Source: Ramlibacter sp.
GTDB lineage: Bacteria > Pseudomonadota > Gammaproteobacteria > Burkholderiales > Burkholderiaceae_C
Direction: 5' to 3'
DNA: 34,972 nt
Assembly (NCBI RefSeq): GCF_028292805.1
Contig: NZ_JAQGLS010000165.1
Location: forward strand, 1 to 34,972
The position numbers were made by a program, and so were the translations under genes. The notes beneath the pieces are model-generated. The model was given only the letters and a program-made list of their open reading frames with translations, was not told where the DNA came from and made no database searches. Every line of letters starts with the position of its first letter. Position 1 is the stretch's first letter. Below are positions 22,409-31,338 of the stretch, piece after piece.

Positions 22409-25369
22409 GTGACGACCAAGACATTAGTGATCGCCGAGAAACCATCCGTGGCGCAGGACATCGTCCGCGCGCTGGCGCCGGTGGCGGGCAAATTCGACAA
22501 GCACGACGAGTACTTCGAGAGCGACGGATACATCGTCACCAGCGCCGTCGGCCACCTGGTGGAGATCCACGCGCCCGAGGAATTCGACGTCAAGCGCGGC
22601 AAGTGGAGCTTCGCCAACCTGCCGGTGATTCCGCCGTACTTCGAGCTCAAACCCGTGGACAAGACCAAGACGCGGCTGAACGCGGTGGTCAAGCTGGCCA
22701 AGCGCAAGGACGTGGGCGACCTCGTCAACGCCTGTGACGCGGGGCGCGAAGGCGAGCTGATCTTCCGGCTGATCGAGCAGTACGCCGGCGGCGCCAAGGG
22801 GCCGCTGGGCAAGCCGGTGCGCCGGCTGTGGCTGCAGTCGATGACGCCGCAGGCCATCCGCGACGGCTTCGACAAGCTGCGCAGCGACCAGCAGATGCAG
22901 GGCCTGGCCCACGCCGCCCGCTCGCGCTCGGAGGCCGACTGGCTGGTGGGCATCAACGGCACCCGCGCCATGACGGCGTTCAACTCGCGCGACGGCGGCT
23001 TTTTCCTGACCACCGTCGGCCGGGTCCAGACGCCCACACTGGCCATCGTGGTCGAGCGCGAGGAACAGATTCGCAAGTTCATCAGCCGCGACTACTGGGA
23101 GGTGCACGCCAGCTTTCTGGCCGAGGCGGGCGAATACCCGGGCAAGTGGTTCGACCCGGCCTGGAAGAAAGACCCGGAAGACGCCGAAAAGCGGGCCGAC
23201 CGCCTGTGGGACCAGAAGCAGGCCCTGGCGATCGCCGAGGCGGTACGCGGCAAGGCCGCCAGCGTCACCGAGGAGTCCAAGCCGACCTCGCAGGCGCCCC
23301 CCGGCCTGTTCGACCTGACCTCTCTGCAGCGCGAGGCCAACGGCCGCTTTGGCTACTCGGCCAAGACCACGCTGGCGCTGGCGCAGTCGCTGTACGAGCG
23401 GCACAAGGCCCTGACCTACCCGCGGACCGACTCGCGCCACCTGCCGCAAGACTACGTCAAGGTGGTGCAGGACACCATGGGCATGCTGGCCGGCAGCGGC
23501 ATGGGCCACCTCGCGCCGTTCGCGGCGCAGGCTGTCAAGGAAGGCTACGTCAAGCCGGTCAAGCGCGTGTTCGACGATGCCAAGGTCAGCGACCACTTCG
23601 CCATCATCCCCACGCTGCAGGCGCCCAGCGGCCTGTCCGAGGCCGAGCAGAAGCTGTACGACCTGGTGGTGCGGCGCTTTCTGGCAGTGTTCTTCCCCAG
23701 CGCCGAGTACATGGTCACCACCCGCATCAGCCAGGCGGTGGGCCATCATTTCAAGACCGAGGGCAAGGTGCTGGTCAAGCCGGGCTGGCTGGCCATCTAC
23801 GGCAAGGAAGCCGCGGCCGAGGTGGAAGACGCCAAGGAAGGCGACAAGGGCCAGAACCTGGTGCCGGTCAAGCCGGGCGAGATGGTGCGCAGCGAAACGG
23901 TCGAGGCCAAGGGCCTGAAGACCCGGCCGCCCGCGCGCTACAGCGAAGCGACGCTGCTGGGCGCGATGGAAGGCGCCGGCAAGTTCGTGGAAGACGACGA
24001 ACTGCGCGAAGCCATGCAGGAAAAAGGCCTGGGCACGCCGGCCACGCGGGCCGCCACCATCGAAGGCCTGATCAACGAAAAGTACATGCTGCGCGAAGGC
24101 CGCGAGCTGATCCCCACGGCCAAGGCGTTCCAGCTGATGACGCTGCTGCGCGGTCTGGGCGTGGAGGAGTTGAGCAAGCCCGAGCTGACCGGCGAGTGGG
24201 AATACAAGCTGGCGCAGATGGAGCACGGCAAGCTGTCGCGCGACGACTTCATGCGCGAGATCGCCGAGATGACGGCGCGGATCGTGCAAAAGGCCAAGAC
24301 CTACGACCGCGACACGGTACCGGGCGACTACGCCACCTTGAAGACGCCCTGCCCGAACTGCGCCGGCGTGATCCAGGAAAGCTACCGCCGCTTCAACTGC
24401 ATCGGCGGCAACGGCAAGGAGCCGTGCGGCTTCTCCTTCACCAAGATCCCGGCCGGGCGCGCCTTCGAACTCGACGAGGTCGAGCAGTTCCTGCGCGACA
24501 AGCGCATCGGCCCGTTGCAGGGCTTTCGCTCCAAGGCCGGCTGGCCATTCACCGCCGAACTGGCGCTGGTGTTCGACGAGGAAGACAAGAACTGGAAGCT
24601 GGAGTTCGACTTCGGCGAGGACAAGAACGCCGAGTCGGGCGAGATCGTCGACCTGTCGGCGCTGGAGCCGCTCGGGCCTTGCCCCAAGTGCGGCGCCCGG
24701 GTGTTCGAGTGGGGCAGCAACTACGTGTGCGAGCGGGCCGTGCCGACGCACGACCATCCCACCCCCAGCTGCGACTTCCGCAGCGGCAAGATCATCCTGC
24801 AGCAGCCGGTGGAGCGCGAGCAGATGGCCAAGCTGCTGGCCACCGGCAAGACCGACTTGCTGGACAAGTTCGTCTCGATGCGGACCCGGCGCTCGTTCAA
24901 GGCCTTCCTGGCCTGGGATGCGGAAGCCGGCAAGGTGAACTTCGAGTTCGAGCCGCGCGCCTCCAAGTTCCCGCCGCGCAAGGGCGCGCCGGCCAAGGCG
25001 CCGCCGCTGAAGGCGACGGCCAAGGCGGCCAGGACCGTGGCCGGCAAGAAGGTCGCGGCCAAGAAGGTCGCCCCCGCGAAGAAGGCGCCGGCGGCCAAGA
25101 AGGCCGCGGCCCCGAAGGCGCCGCGCAAGACCGGCGCCGGCTTGCGCCCGAGCGCCGAGCTGGCCGCCGTGATCGGCAGCCAGCCGGTGGCCCGCACCGA
25201 GGTGATCAAGAAGATCTGGGACTACATCAAGGCCAACGGCCTGCAGGACAGCGTCAACAAGCGCGCCATCAACGCCGACGCCAAGTTGAAGCCCGTGTTC
25301 GGCAAGCCGCAGGTGACGATGTTCGAGCTGGCCGGCATCGTCGGCAAGCACCTGACGGCGGTGGAGTGA
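22409..25369 (+). CDS. topB: DNA topoisomerase III with histone H1-like basic tail and C-terminal SWIB domain
   Basis: MTTKTLVIAEKPSVAQDIVRALAPV...NACDAGREGELIFRL...ALTYPRTDSRHLP; Zn-binding Cys clusters; Lys/Ala-rich tail AKAPPLKATAKAARTVAGKKVAAKKVAPAKKAPAAKKAAAPKAPRK; then SWIB-like LAAVIGSQPVARTEVIKKIWDYIKANGLQDSVNKRAINADAKLKPVFGKPQVTMFELAGIVGKHL. Confidence 0.96.
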   Translation: MTTKTLVIAEKPSVAQDIVRALAPVAGKFDKHDEYFESDGYIVTSAVGHLVEIHAPEEFDVKRGKWSFANLPVIPPYFELKPVDKTKTRLNAVVKLAKRKDVGDLVNACDAGREGELIFRLIEQYAGGAKGPLGKPVRRLWLQSMTPQAIRDGFDKLRSDQQMQGLAHAARSRSEADWLVGINGTRAMTAFNSRDGGFFLTTVGRVQTPTLAIVVEREEQIRKFISRDYWEVHASFLAEAGEYPGKWFDPAWKKDPEDAEKRADRLWDQKQALAIAEAVRGKAASVTEESKPTSQAPPGLFDLTSLQREANGRFGYSAKTTLALAQSLYERHKALTYPRTDSRHLPQDYVKVVQDTMGMLAGSGMGHLAPFAAQAVKEGYVKPVKRVFDDAKVSDHFAIIPTLQAPSGLSEAEQKLYDLVVRRFLAVFFPSAEYMVTTRISQAVGHHFKTEGKVLVKPGWLAIYGKEAAAEVEDAKEGDKGQNLVPVKPGEMVRSETVEAKGLKTRPPARYSEATLLGAMEGAGKFVEDDELREAMQEKGLGTPATRAATIEGLINEKYMLREGRELIPTAKAFQLMTLLRGLGVEELSKPELTGEWEYKLAQMEHGKLSRDDFMREIAEMTARIVQKAKTYDRDTVPGDYATLKTPCPNCAGVIQESYRRFNCIGGNGKEPCGFSFTKIPAGRAFELDEVEQFLRDKRIGPLQGFRSKAGWPFTAELALVFDEEDKNWKLEFDFGEDKNAESGEIVDLSALEPLGPCPKCGARVFEWGSNYVCERAVPTHDHPTPSCDFRSGKIILQQPVEREQMAKLLATGKTDLLDKFVSMRTRRSFKAFLAWDAEAGKVNFEFEPRASKFPPRKGAPAKAPPLKATAKAARTVAGKKVAAKKVAPAKKAPAAKKAAAPKAPRKTGAGLRPSAELAAVIGSQPVARTEVIKKIWDYIKANGLQDSVNKRAINADAKLKPVFGKPQVTMFELAGIVGKHLTAVE

Positions 25370-25372
25370 GGG

Positions 25373-26260
25373 CTATTCCCCCCGCCGCCCCAGCAGCAGC
25401 GCCTGCCGCAGCAGCCGGTTGGCCCGGTCCCGGATATGCCCCGGCAGGCTGCGCTTGGGCCGCGGCCTGGCCTTGGCGGCCACGCAGGCACCCATGAAAT
25501 CCATCAGGATGGCGCGGTCGTCCAGCGAGTCGCTGCCCGGCTGCAGGAATTCGGGGTGCCACTGGGTGGCCGCGATGTAGCCGCGGTGGCCCGGCCGCCG
25601 GATCGCCTCCGGCACGCGGTCGGGCAGGCTCCAGGCCTCCACCTGGAAGCCGGGCGCCAGCCCCTTGACCGCCTGGTGGTGGATGCTGTTGACGCGACCG
25701 CGCTCCAGGCCCGGGTACAGCTGGGCCAGCCGCGATCCGGCCACCAGCTCGATCTCGTGGAAATTCTGGTCGTAGGTGACCGCGTCGCGGTGCTGCAGCG
25801 TCTGGGGATGGTCGTGCTGGGTCGCGATGTCCTGGTAAAGCGTGCCGCCAAACGCCACGTTGATCAACTGCAGGCCGCGGCAGACGCCGAAGATCGGCTT
25901 GCCGGCCTGCTCGAAAGCCTCCACCAGCGCCAGGTCGTACAGGTCGCGGATGCGGTCGCCGATCCAGGCCTCCTGCAGCGGCTCCTCGCCGTAGCTGCCC
26001 GGCCAGACGTCGGCGCCGCCGTGCATCACCACGCCATCGAGCCATTGCGCATAGTGCGCCAGCTTGACGTCGCCGCGCGCCGTCTCCCCGGTCGGGCAGG
26101 GAATCATCACCACCAGCGCGCCGGCCGACATCAGCCAATGGGCGATCGACTGCTCGACGTACTGAAGCGTCTTGTTGGTGAACAGCGACCGGGTCGGGTC
26201 GGCGTGCAGGAAGCAGGCCGAGAGGCCGATCTTGAGTCTGTTGGAAGGCATTGCCGTCAT
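25373..26260 (-). CDS. Gamma-glutamyl-gamma-aminobutyrate hydrolase-like (peptidase C26, PuuD-like), copy 1
   Basis: RLKIGLSACFLHAD...LDGVVMHGGADVWPGSYGEEPL...GKPIFGVCRGLQLINVAFGGTLYQDI...SIHHQAVKGLAPGF...ATQWHPEF; class I GATase-like Cys/His motifs. Confidence 0.9.
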   Translation of the reverse strand: MTAMPSNRLKIGLSACFLHADPTRSLFTNKTLQYVEQSIAHWLMSAGALVVMIPCPTGETARGDVKLAHYAQWLDGVVMHGGADVWPGSYGEEPLQEAWIGDRIRDLYDLALVEAFEQAGKPIFGVCRGLQLINVAFGGTLYQDIATQHDHPQTLQHRDAVTYDQNFHEIELVAGSRLAQLYPGLERGRVNSIHHQAVKGLAPGFQVEAWSLPDRVPEAIRRPGHRGYIAATQWHPEFLQPGSDSLDDRAILMDFMGACVAAKARPRPKRSLPGHIRDRANRLLRQALLLGRRGE

Positions 26261-26363
26261 TCTTGTGCACGCAGCGCCTGGCGGCTGTCGGACGGCGGCG
26301 CGAGGCTTGTCAACCGCCACCATCCAATCACGCGCCGCGTGCATTTTGCACGGCGGCTTCGCA

Positions 26364-27737
26364 CTACTGCGTGCGCAAGTGCCAGGCCTTGGGCCGCGTG
26401 AACGCCTGGATCCCGTACTTCGACAAGGTCAGCCCGATCCCGGAGTCGCCCATCCCGCTCCACGGCAGGCGTGGACTGACGCGGTCGCAGCAGTTCCAGT
26501 ACACGCTGCCCGCGTTCACCTGCGCCAGCAGCGCCCGCGCGCGCTGCTCGTCGCGCGTGTAGACCCCGGCGGTCAATCCGTAGCGGGTGTCGTTCATCAG
26601 CCGCACCGCTTCGGCGTCGTCGACCACCTTCTGGATGCCGATCACCGGGCCGAAGCTTTCCTCGCGCATGACGTCCATGGTGTGGTCCACGTTCACCAGC
26701 ACGGTGGGGTCGAACCAGTTGCCGGCGCCGATGCGGCGCTCGCCGCCGGCCACCAGGTGCGCACCCTTGGCGATGGCGTCCTCGACCTGGCTCTCCAGCA
26801 CGTCCAGCTGCGGGGCCCGGGTGACGGCGCCGATATAGGTGTCGTCGTTCATCGGGTCGCCCCGGCGCATGCTGCGCACGGCCTCGACGAAGGCCGCGAC
26901 GAAGGCGGCGTGGATCTTCTCGTGCACGTAGATGCGCTCCACCGAGCAGCAGCTCTGGCCGGTGTTGTACATCGCCCCGTCCGCCAGCGACTCGGCCGCC
27001 GCTTTCGGGTCGGCGTCCTCGCAGACATAGGTCGGGTCTTTGCCACCCAGTTCCAGCTGCAGCTTGACCAGGCGCCCGGCCAGGGCTTTGGCGATGCGCT
27101 TGCCGGTGGCATGCGAGCCGGTGAAGAACACCCCGTCGACGTTCTGCTCCAGCAGCGCCGTGCCGACCTCGCCGCCGCCCACCAGGGTGACCATGACGGC
27201 GCGCGGCACGCCGGCTTCGTCCAGCAGGCGGGCGATCTCCAGGCCGGTGAGGGTGGCGTATTCGGACGGCTTGTAGAGCACCGCGTTGCCGGCCAGCAGC
27301 GCCGGCAGGATCACGTTGCAGCCGACGAACCAGGGATAGTTCCAGGCCGAGATGTTGGCCACCAGGCCCAGCGGCGCGTGCTGGATCTGCTCTTTCATGC
27401 CGCCTTCGTCGAACACGGTTTCGGCGGCGATCGCCGCTTCGGTCTCGGCCAGGAAGAAATCGATCCGCGGCAGCAGGCCGTTCAGCTCGTTGCGCGACAT
27501 CCTGATCGGCTTGCCGGTCTCGCGCGTCATGGTGGTGGCCAGCTGCTCGAGATCGCGCACCACGCCTTCGCGGAACTTGCGCACGCAGGCCATCCGGCGC
27601 TCCAGCGGCAGCGCGGCCCAGGCGGGCTGGGCCGCGCGCGCGGCGGCGGTCTTGGCCGCGACTGACTCGGCGTCGTCGGCCGGCAGCGCGATGATCAGTT
27701 CGCCATCGGCGGGGTTGTGGATGGAGAGTGTGGTCAT
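26364..27737 (-). CDS. NAD(P)-dependent aldehyde dehydrogenase
   Basis: ISAWNYPWFVGCNVILPALLAGNAVLYKPSE...FFTGSHATGKRIAKAL...LELGGKDPTYV...NTGQSCCSVERIYV...EESFGPVIGI; ALDH superfamily motifs. Confidence 0.95.
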   Translation of the reverse strand: MTTLSIHNPADGELIIALPADDAESVAAKTAAARAAQPAWAALPLERRMACVRKFREGVVRDLEQLATTMTRETGKPIRMSRNELNGLLPRIDFFLAETEAAIAAETVFDEGGMKEQIQHAPLGLVANISAWNYPWFVGCNVILPALLAGNAVLYKPSEYATLTGLEIARLLDEAGVPRAVMVTLVGGGEVGTALLEQNVDGVFFTGSHATGKRIAKALAGRLVKLQLELGGKDPTYVCEDADPKAAAESLADGAMYNTGQSCCSVERIYVHEKIHAAFVAAFVEAVRSMRRGDPMNDDTYIGAVTRAPQLDVLESQVEDAIAKGAHLVAGGERRIGAGNWFDPTVLVNVDHTMDVMREESFGPVIGIQKVVDDAEAVRLMNDTRYGLTAGVYTRDEQRARALLAQVNAGSVYWNCCDRVSPRLPWSGMGDSGIGLTLSKYGIQAFTRPKAWHLRTQ

Positions 27738-28505
27738 TGGGTTCTCGCCGCGCGGGCGGCATCCAGGAAGTCGCGTAGCAGCGGCGTGTCGTCCACCACG
27801 CCCAGTTCCGGCCGGTGGAACTCCGGATGCCATTGCACGGCCGCGATCCAGGCGTCGCCGACGTGCCGGATGGCCTCGATCACGCCATCGTCGGGCGACA
27901 TCGCCTCGGCCACGAAGCCCGGCGCCAGCTGCTTGATGCCCTGGTGGTGCACGCTGTTGATTTTGTGGCGGCCGCCTTCGAGCAAGCCGGCCAGCCGGGT
28001 GCCGGGCAGGATGTCCACCGGGTGGAAGTTCAGGTCGTAGGCCACCGCGTCGCGGTGCACCCGGGCGCCCGGTTTCTGCGTCGCGATGTCCTGGTACAGC
28101 GTGCCGCCGTGCGCCACGTTGATCAGCTGCAGGCCACGGCAGATGCCGAACACCGGCTTGCCGGCGGCGACGAAGGCCTTGACCAGCGCGATCTCGTACG
28201 CGTCGCGCGTGCGGTCGCCGCTCCACTCCGGCCGCAGCGGTTCCTCGCCGTAGCTGCCCGGCCAGACGTCGGCACCGCCGTGCATCACCAGGCCGTCGAG
28301 CCACTGCGCATACGCGCCGACCTCGACCTTCCCGCGGAAGGTTTCGCCCTGCAACGACGGGATCATCACCGGCAATGCGTCTTGCGACAGCACCCAGTGC
28401 GCCGTCGATTGCTCGATCCACAGCAAGGTCTTGGACGGCGCCGCCTTGCGCTCGCCGTCCGGGTGAAAAAAGCAGGCGGAAATGCCGATCTTCAGGCGCT
28501 CGCTC
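27734..28505 (-). CDS. Gamma-glutamyl-gamma-aminobutyrate hydrolase-like (PuuD-like), copy 2
   Basis: MSERLKIGISACFFHPD...LDGLVMHGGADVWPGSYGEEPL...GKPVFGICRGLQLINVAHGGTLYQDI...SVHHQGIKQLAPGF...AVQWHPEF; stop overlaps ALDH start (ATGA). Confidence 0.9.
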
Positions 28506-28515
28506 ATCGGGGCTC

Positions 28516-29649
28516 TCACATGGCCGCCGCGAACATCCGCTCGAAATCCGCCGGCGTGCACGGGCGCGCGTTGGTCTGGTGGCAGATGTCCTGGAAGGCG
28601 ATCTCCACCAGCTGCGGAATCTGCTCCCTGGTCACGCCGTGGGAAGCCAGCGTGCCGCCAATGCCGATGCTGACCTTGAGCTCCTTCAGCCACGGCACCA
28701 AGGCCTTGCCACCGCCCGCCACCTTGCAGACATGCGCCAGCTCGTCGAACTTCTCGGGCGCCGCCTCGTGGTTCCAGGCCAGCACGGTATCGATCATCAG
28801 CGCGTTGGCCAGGCCGTGATGCAGGTCGCACACCGCGCCCAGCGCGTGGGCGCAGGCGTGCACCGCGCCCAGGTCCTTCTGGAAGGCGATCGCGCCCATC
28901 ATCGACGCCATCATCATGTCGCTGCGCGCCGCCAGGTTGCCCGGCTCCCTGACCGCGGTGACGATGGAGCGCGCCGCGATGCGCGTGCCCTCCAGCGCGA
29001 TGCCGTCGCACAGCGGATGGTAGGCCGGCGACAGGTAGCTTTCGATGTTGTGCGTGAGCGCGTCCATGCCGGTGGCGGCGGTCACGTGCGGCGGCAAGGC
29101 CAGCGTCAGCTCCGGATCGGCGAACACCTTGCGCGCCAGGATCTTGGCGCTGAACACCACGCGCTTGAGGTGCGTGTCGTCCTCGCTGACGACCGCGGAG
29201 CGACCCACTTCGGAGCCGGTGCCGGAGGTGGTCGGCAACGCGACGAACCAAGGCAGCGCATTGGTGATGGGCCGTACCTCGGGATGGTCCCACACGTACT
29301 CGATGATGTCGCCTTCATGGGTGGCGGCCACGCCCACCACTTTGGCGACGTCCAGCGCCGCACCGCCGCCAAAGCCGATCACGCAGTCGGCGCCATGCGC
29401 CTTGTAGGCGGCGGCGCCGGCCATCACCTGGCTGGCCGTCGGGTTGCCGAACACGCCGGAGAACACGGCCACGTCGAGACCCTGCAGCTGGGCCTGGAAC
29501 TCCGCCAGCACCGGCAGCGCGCCCAGGGCGCGGTCGGTGACGATCAGCGGGCGCTTCAGGCCCTGCTCGCGCAGGTGGCCCGCGACCTCCTTGCGGGCGC
29601 CGACGCCGAACTGGATGGGGGTGGGAAAGGCGAAGTTGGACAGGCTCAT
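28516..29649 (-). CDS. Iron-containing alcohol dehydrogenase
   Basis: PTPIQFGVGARKEV...CVIGFGGGAALDVAKVV...LPTTSGTGSEVGRSAV...GMDALTHNIESYLS...HACAHALGAVCDLHHGLANA; Fe-ADH metal/NAD motifs. Confidence 0.95.
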   Translation of the reverse strand: MSLSNFAFPTPIQFGVGARKEVAGHLREQGLKRPLIVTDRALGALPVLAEFQAQLQGLDVAVFSGVFGNPTASQVMAGAAAYKAHGADCVIGFGGGAALDVAKVVGVAATHEGDIIEYVWDHPEVRPITNALPWFVALPTTSGTGSEVGRSAVVSEDDTHLKRVVFSAKILARKVFADPELTLALPPHVTAATGMDALTHNIESYLSPAYHPLCDGIALEGTRIAARSIVTAVREPGNLAARSDMMMASMMGAIAFQKDLGAVHACAHALGAVCDLHHGLANALMIDTVLAWNHEAAPEKFDELAHVCKVAGGGKALVPWLKELKVSIGIGGTLASHGVTREQIPQLVEIAFQDICHQTNARPCTPADFERMFAAAM

Positions 29650-29852
29650 TGGGTCTCGGTGAGCAAAAGGGCCATGTGGATCTCGCTCAGGGCGCGGCCA
29701 TCGACGCTGATGGCGTGCGGCTCCAGGCCGCCGCGAAAACCAGCGCGCTCCGGGCGCCGCCGATGCTCGCGCAAGCCGCGCAGGCCGCGCAGGCGCAACT
29801 GGCGGAACGCCTCGGCGTCCGCCGGCACCAGCCTGCGCAGTTCCACGGTCAT
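29646..29852 (-). pseudogene. Internally deleted GNAT-family acetyltransferase remnant (68 codons, still open)
   Basis: MTVELRRLVPADAEAFRQLRLRGLRGLREHRRRPERAGFRGGLEPHAISVDGRALSEIHMALLLTETQ: GNAT-like N-terminus joined directly to GNAT-like C-terminus (ERAGFR..GLEPHAI.VDGR...EIHMAL), no acetyl-CoA core. Overlaps neighbours at both ends (TGATG, ATGA). Confidence 0.65.
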
Positions 29853-31219
29853 CAGATGATCTCGAAGTAGCGTTTCAATTCCCAGTCTGTCACGCCGTCC
29901 TGCCACTGGCGCCAGGCCCAGTCGCGGGTGGCGGCGAAGTGGTCGACGAAGGCGTCGCCGAGCCAGTCACGGGCGATCTCCGATCTTTCGAAAGCGCGCG
30001 TGGTTTCGATCAGCGTGCGCGGCGCCCGCGGGATGTGCTCCGAGCCCTGGTTGGTGCCGGTGATCGGCGGCGCAGTGAGCTTCAGGCCTTTCTCAACGCC
30101 GTGCATGCCGGCCGCGATCACGGCCGCCATCGCCAGGTAGGGGTTGACGTCGGCGCCGGGGCAGCGCGTTTCCAGCCGGGTGGCCTTGGGCGAGCCGGCC
30201 AGCACGCGGAAGCTGGCGGTGCGGTTGTCCATGCCCCAGGTCGGCTTGACCGGCGCCCAGAAGCCGTCGACCAGCCGCTTGTAGCTGTTGATGGTGGGCC
30301 AGATCATCGGCCCGAAGTCCATCATGCAGGCCACCTGGCCGGCCAGGTAGCTCTCGAACAGCGGGCTCATCTTGCGCGGGCTGTCGGCGTCGTAGAACAG
30401 GTTGGTCTTGCCGTCGGTCAGGCTCTGGTGGATGTGGCCGCTGCAGCCCGGGTACTTCTGGCTCCACTTGGCCATGAAGCTGGGCATGATGCCGAAACGC
30501 TTGCCGATCTCGCGCGCGCCGGTCTTGAACAGCACCGCGCGGTCGGCCTGCTCCAGCGCACTGGAAAAGGCGATCGCCACTTCGTAGGTGCCCGGCCCGG
30601 TCTCGGTGTGCAGGCCCTCGATGGGCACCTTGAAGGCCAGCATCTCGTCCATCAGCGCGTTGAAAAACCCGGGGTTGTCGGCCATGCGCAGCACCGAGTA
30701 GCCGAACATGCCGGGCGTGATCGGCTCCGGCGGGCTGCCGTTCTTGGCCGCCCAGCTATGAATCGTTTCGCGGAAGTTGAACCACTCGAATTCCATGCCG
30801 GTCATCACTTCGAAGCCGAGTTTCTCGGCCCGGGCCAGCACGCGCTTCAAAGTCTGGCGCGGGCACACCGGGTGCGGCGAACCGTCGGCCAGCACGAACT
30901 CGCCCAGGAAGAACGGCACCTCGTTGTCCCACGGGACCTTGCGCGCGGTGCCCAGGTCCACGCTGGCCAAGGCATCGGGAAAGCCGTGCTGCCAGCCGGT
31001 GACCTGCGCGTTGTCGTAGGTCACGTCCTGACTGTCCCAGCCCAGCACCACGTCGCAAAAGCCGAAGCCGCCGCTGGCGGCGCCCTCGAACTTGTCGATG
31101 TGCAGGTACTTGCCGCGCAGGATGCCGTCGATGTCGGTGACGGCGACCTTGACCTTGTTGGCGCCCTCCTTCCTCAGCTGGGTGAGGGCGGGATGGGGGG
31201 TCTCCTTGCTGCTGGCCAC
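29852..31219 (-). CDS. Glutamine synthetase family protein (gamma-glutamylamide synthetase, PuuA/IpuC-type)
   Basis: VKVAVTDIDGILRGKYLHIDKFEG...GMEFEWFNF...GPGTYEVAIAFSSALEQADRAVLFKTGAREI...FMAKWSQKYPGCSGHIHQSL...NRTASFRV...ETRCPGADVNPYLAMAAVIAAG. GTG start at 31219 with GAGGAG upstream. Confidence 0.92.
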   Translation of the reverse strand: MASSKETPHPALTQLRKEGANKVKVAVTDIDGILRGKYLHIDKFEGAASGGFGFCDVVLGWDSQDVTYDNAQVTGWQHGFPDALASVDLGTARKVPWDNEVPFFLGEFVLADGSPHPVCPRQTLKRVLARAEKLGFEVMTGMEFEWFNFRETIHSWAAKNGSPPEPITPGMFGYSVLRMADNPGFFNALMDEMLAFKVPIEGLHTETGPGTYEVAIAFSSALEQADRAVLFKTGAREIGKRFGIMPSFMAKWSQKYPGCSGHIHQSLTDGKTNLFYDADSPRKMSPLFESYLAGQVACMMDFGPMIWPTINSYKRLVDGFWAPVKPTWGMDNRTASFRVLAGSPKATRLETRCPGADVNPYLAMAAVIAAGMHGVEKGLKLTAPPITGTNQGSEHIPRAPRTLIETTRAFERSEIARDWLGDAFVDHFAATRDWAWRQWQDGVTDWELKRYFEII

Positions 31220-31338
31220 GGGCTGGAACTCCTCACGATTTGCTGCGCTAGCGGTGCATCCATCTTGACAGCCTTCGCGCTTTTCGTGGGAGCCCGACAG
31301 CGCCCCATGCACGCGTCGGGCGCTGGTAGAGTGCCCGC

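Noticed and set aside
24976-25135. Lys/Ala repeats considered as a separate histone-like gene
   Set aside because: In frame with and internal to topB; it is the TopB linker tail, not an independent gene.
22424-25351. 975-aa minus-strand ORF (and 889-aa plus-frame 22828..25497)
   Set aside because: Both overlap topB in other frames; topB has full domain support, these show only Arg/Gly/Gln/His-rich noise.
26333-26356. GTGCA-TTT-TGCAC hairpin downstream of the aldehyde dehydrogenase considered as a terminator
   Set aside because: Imperfect stem and no T-run on the minus strand; support too weak.
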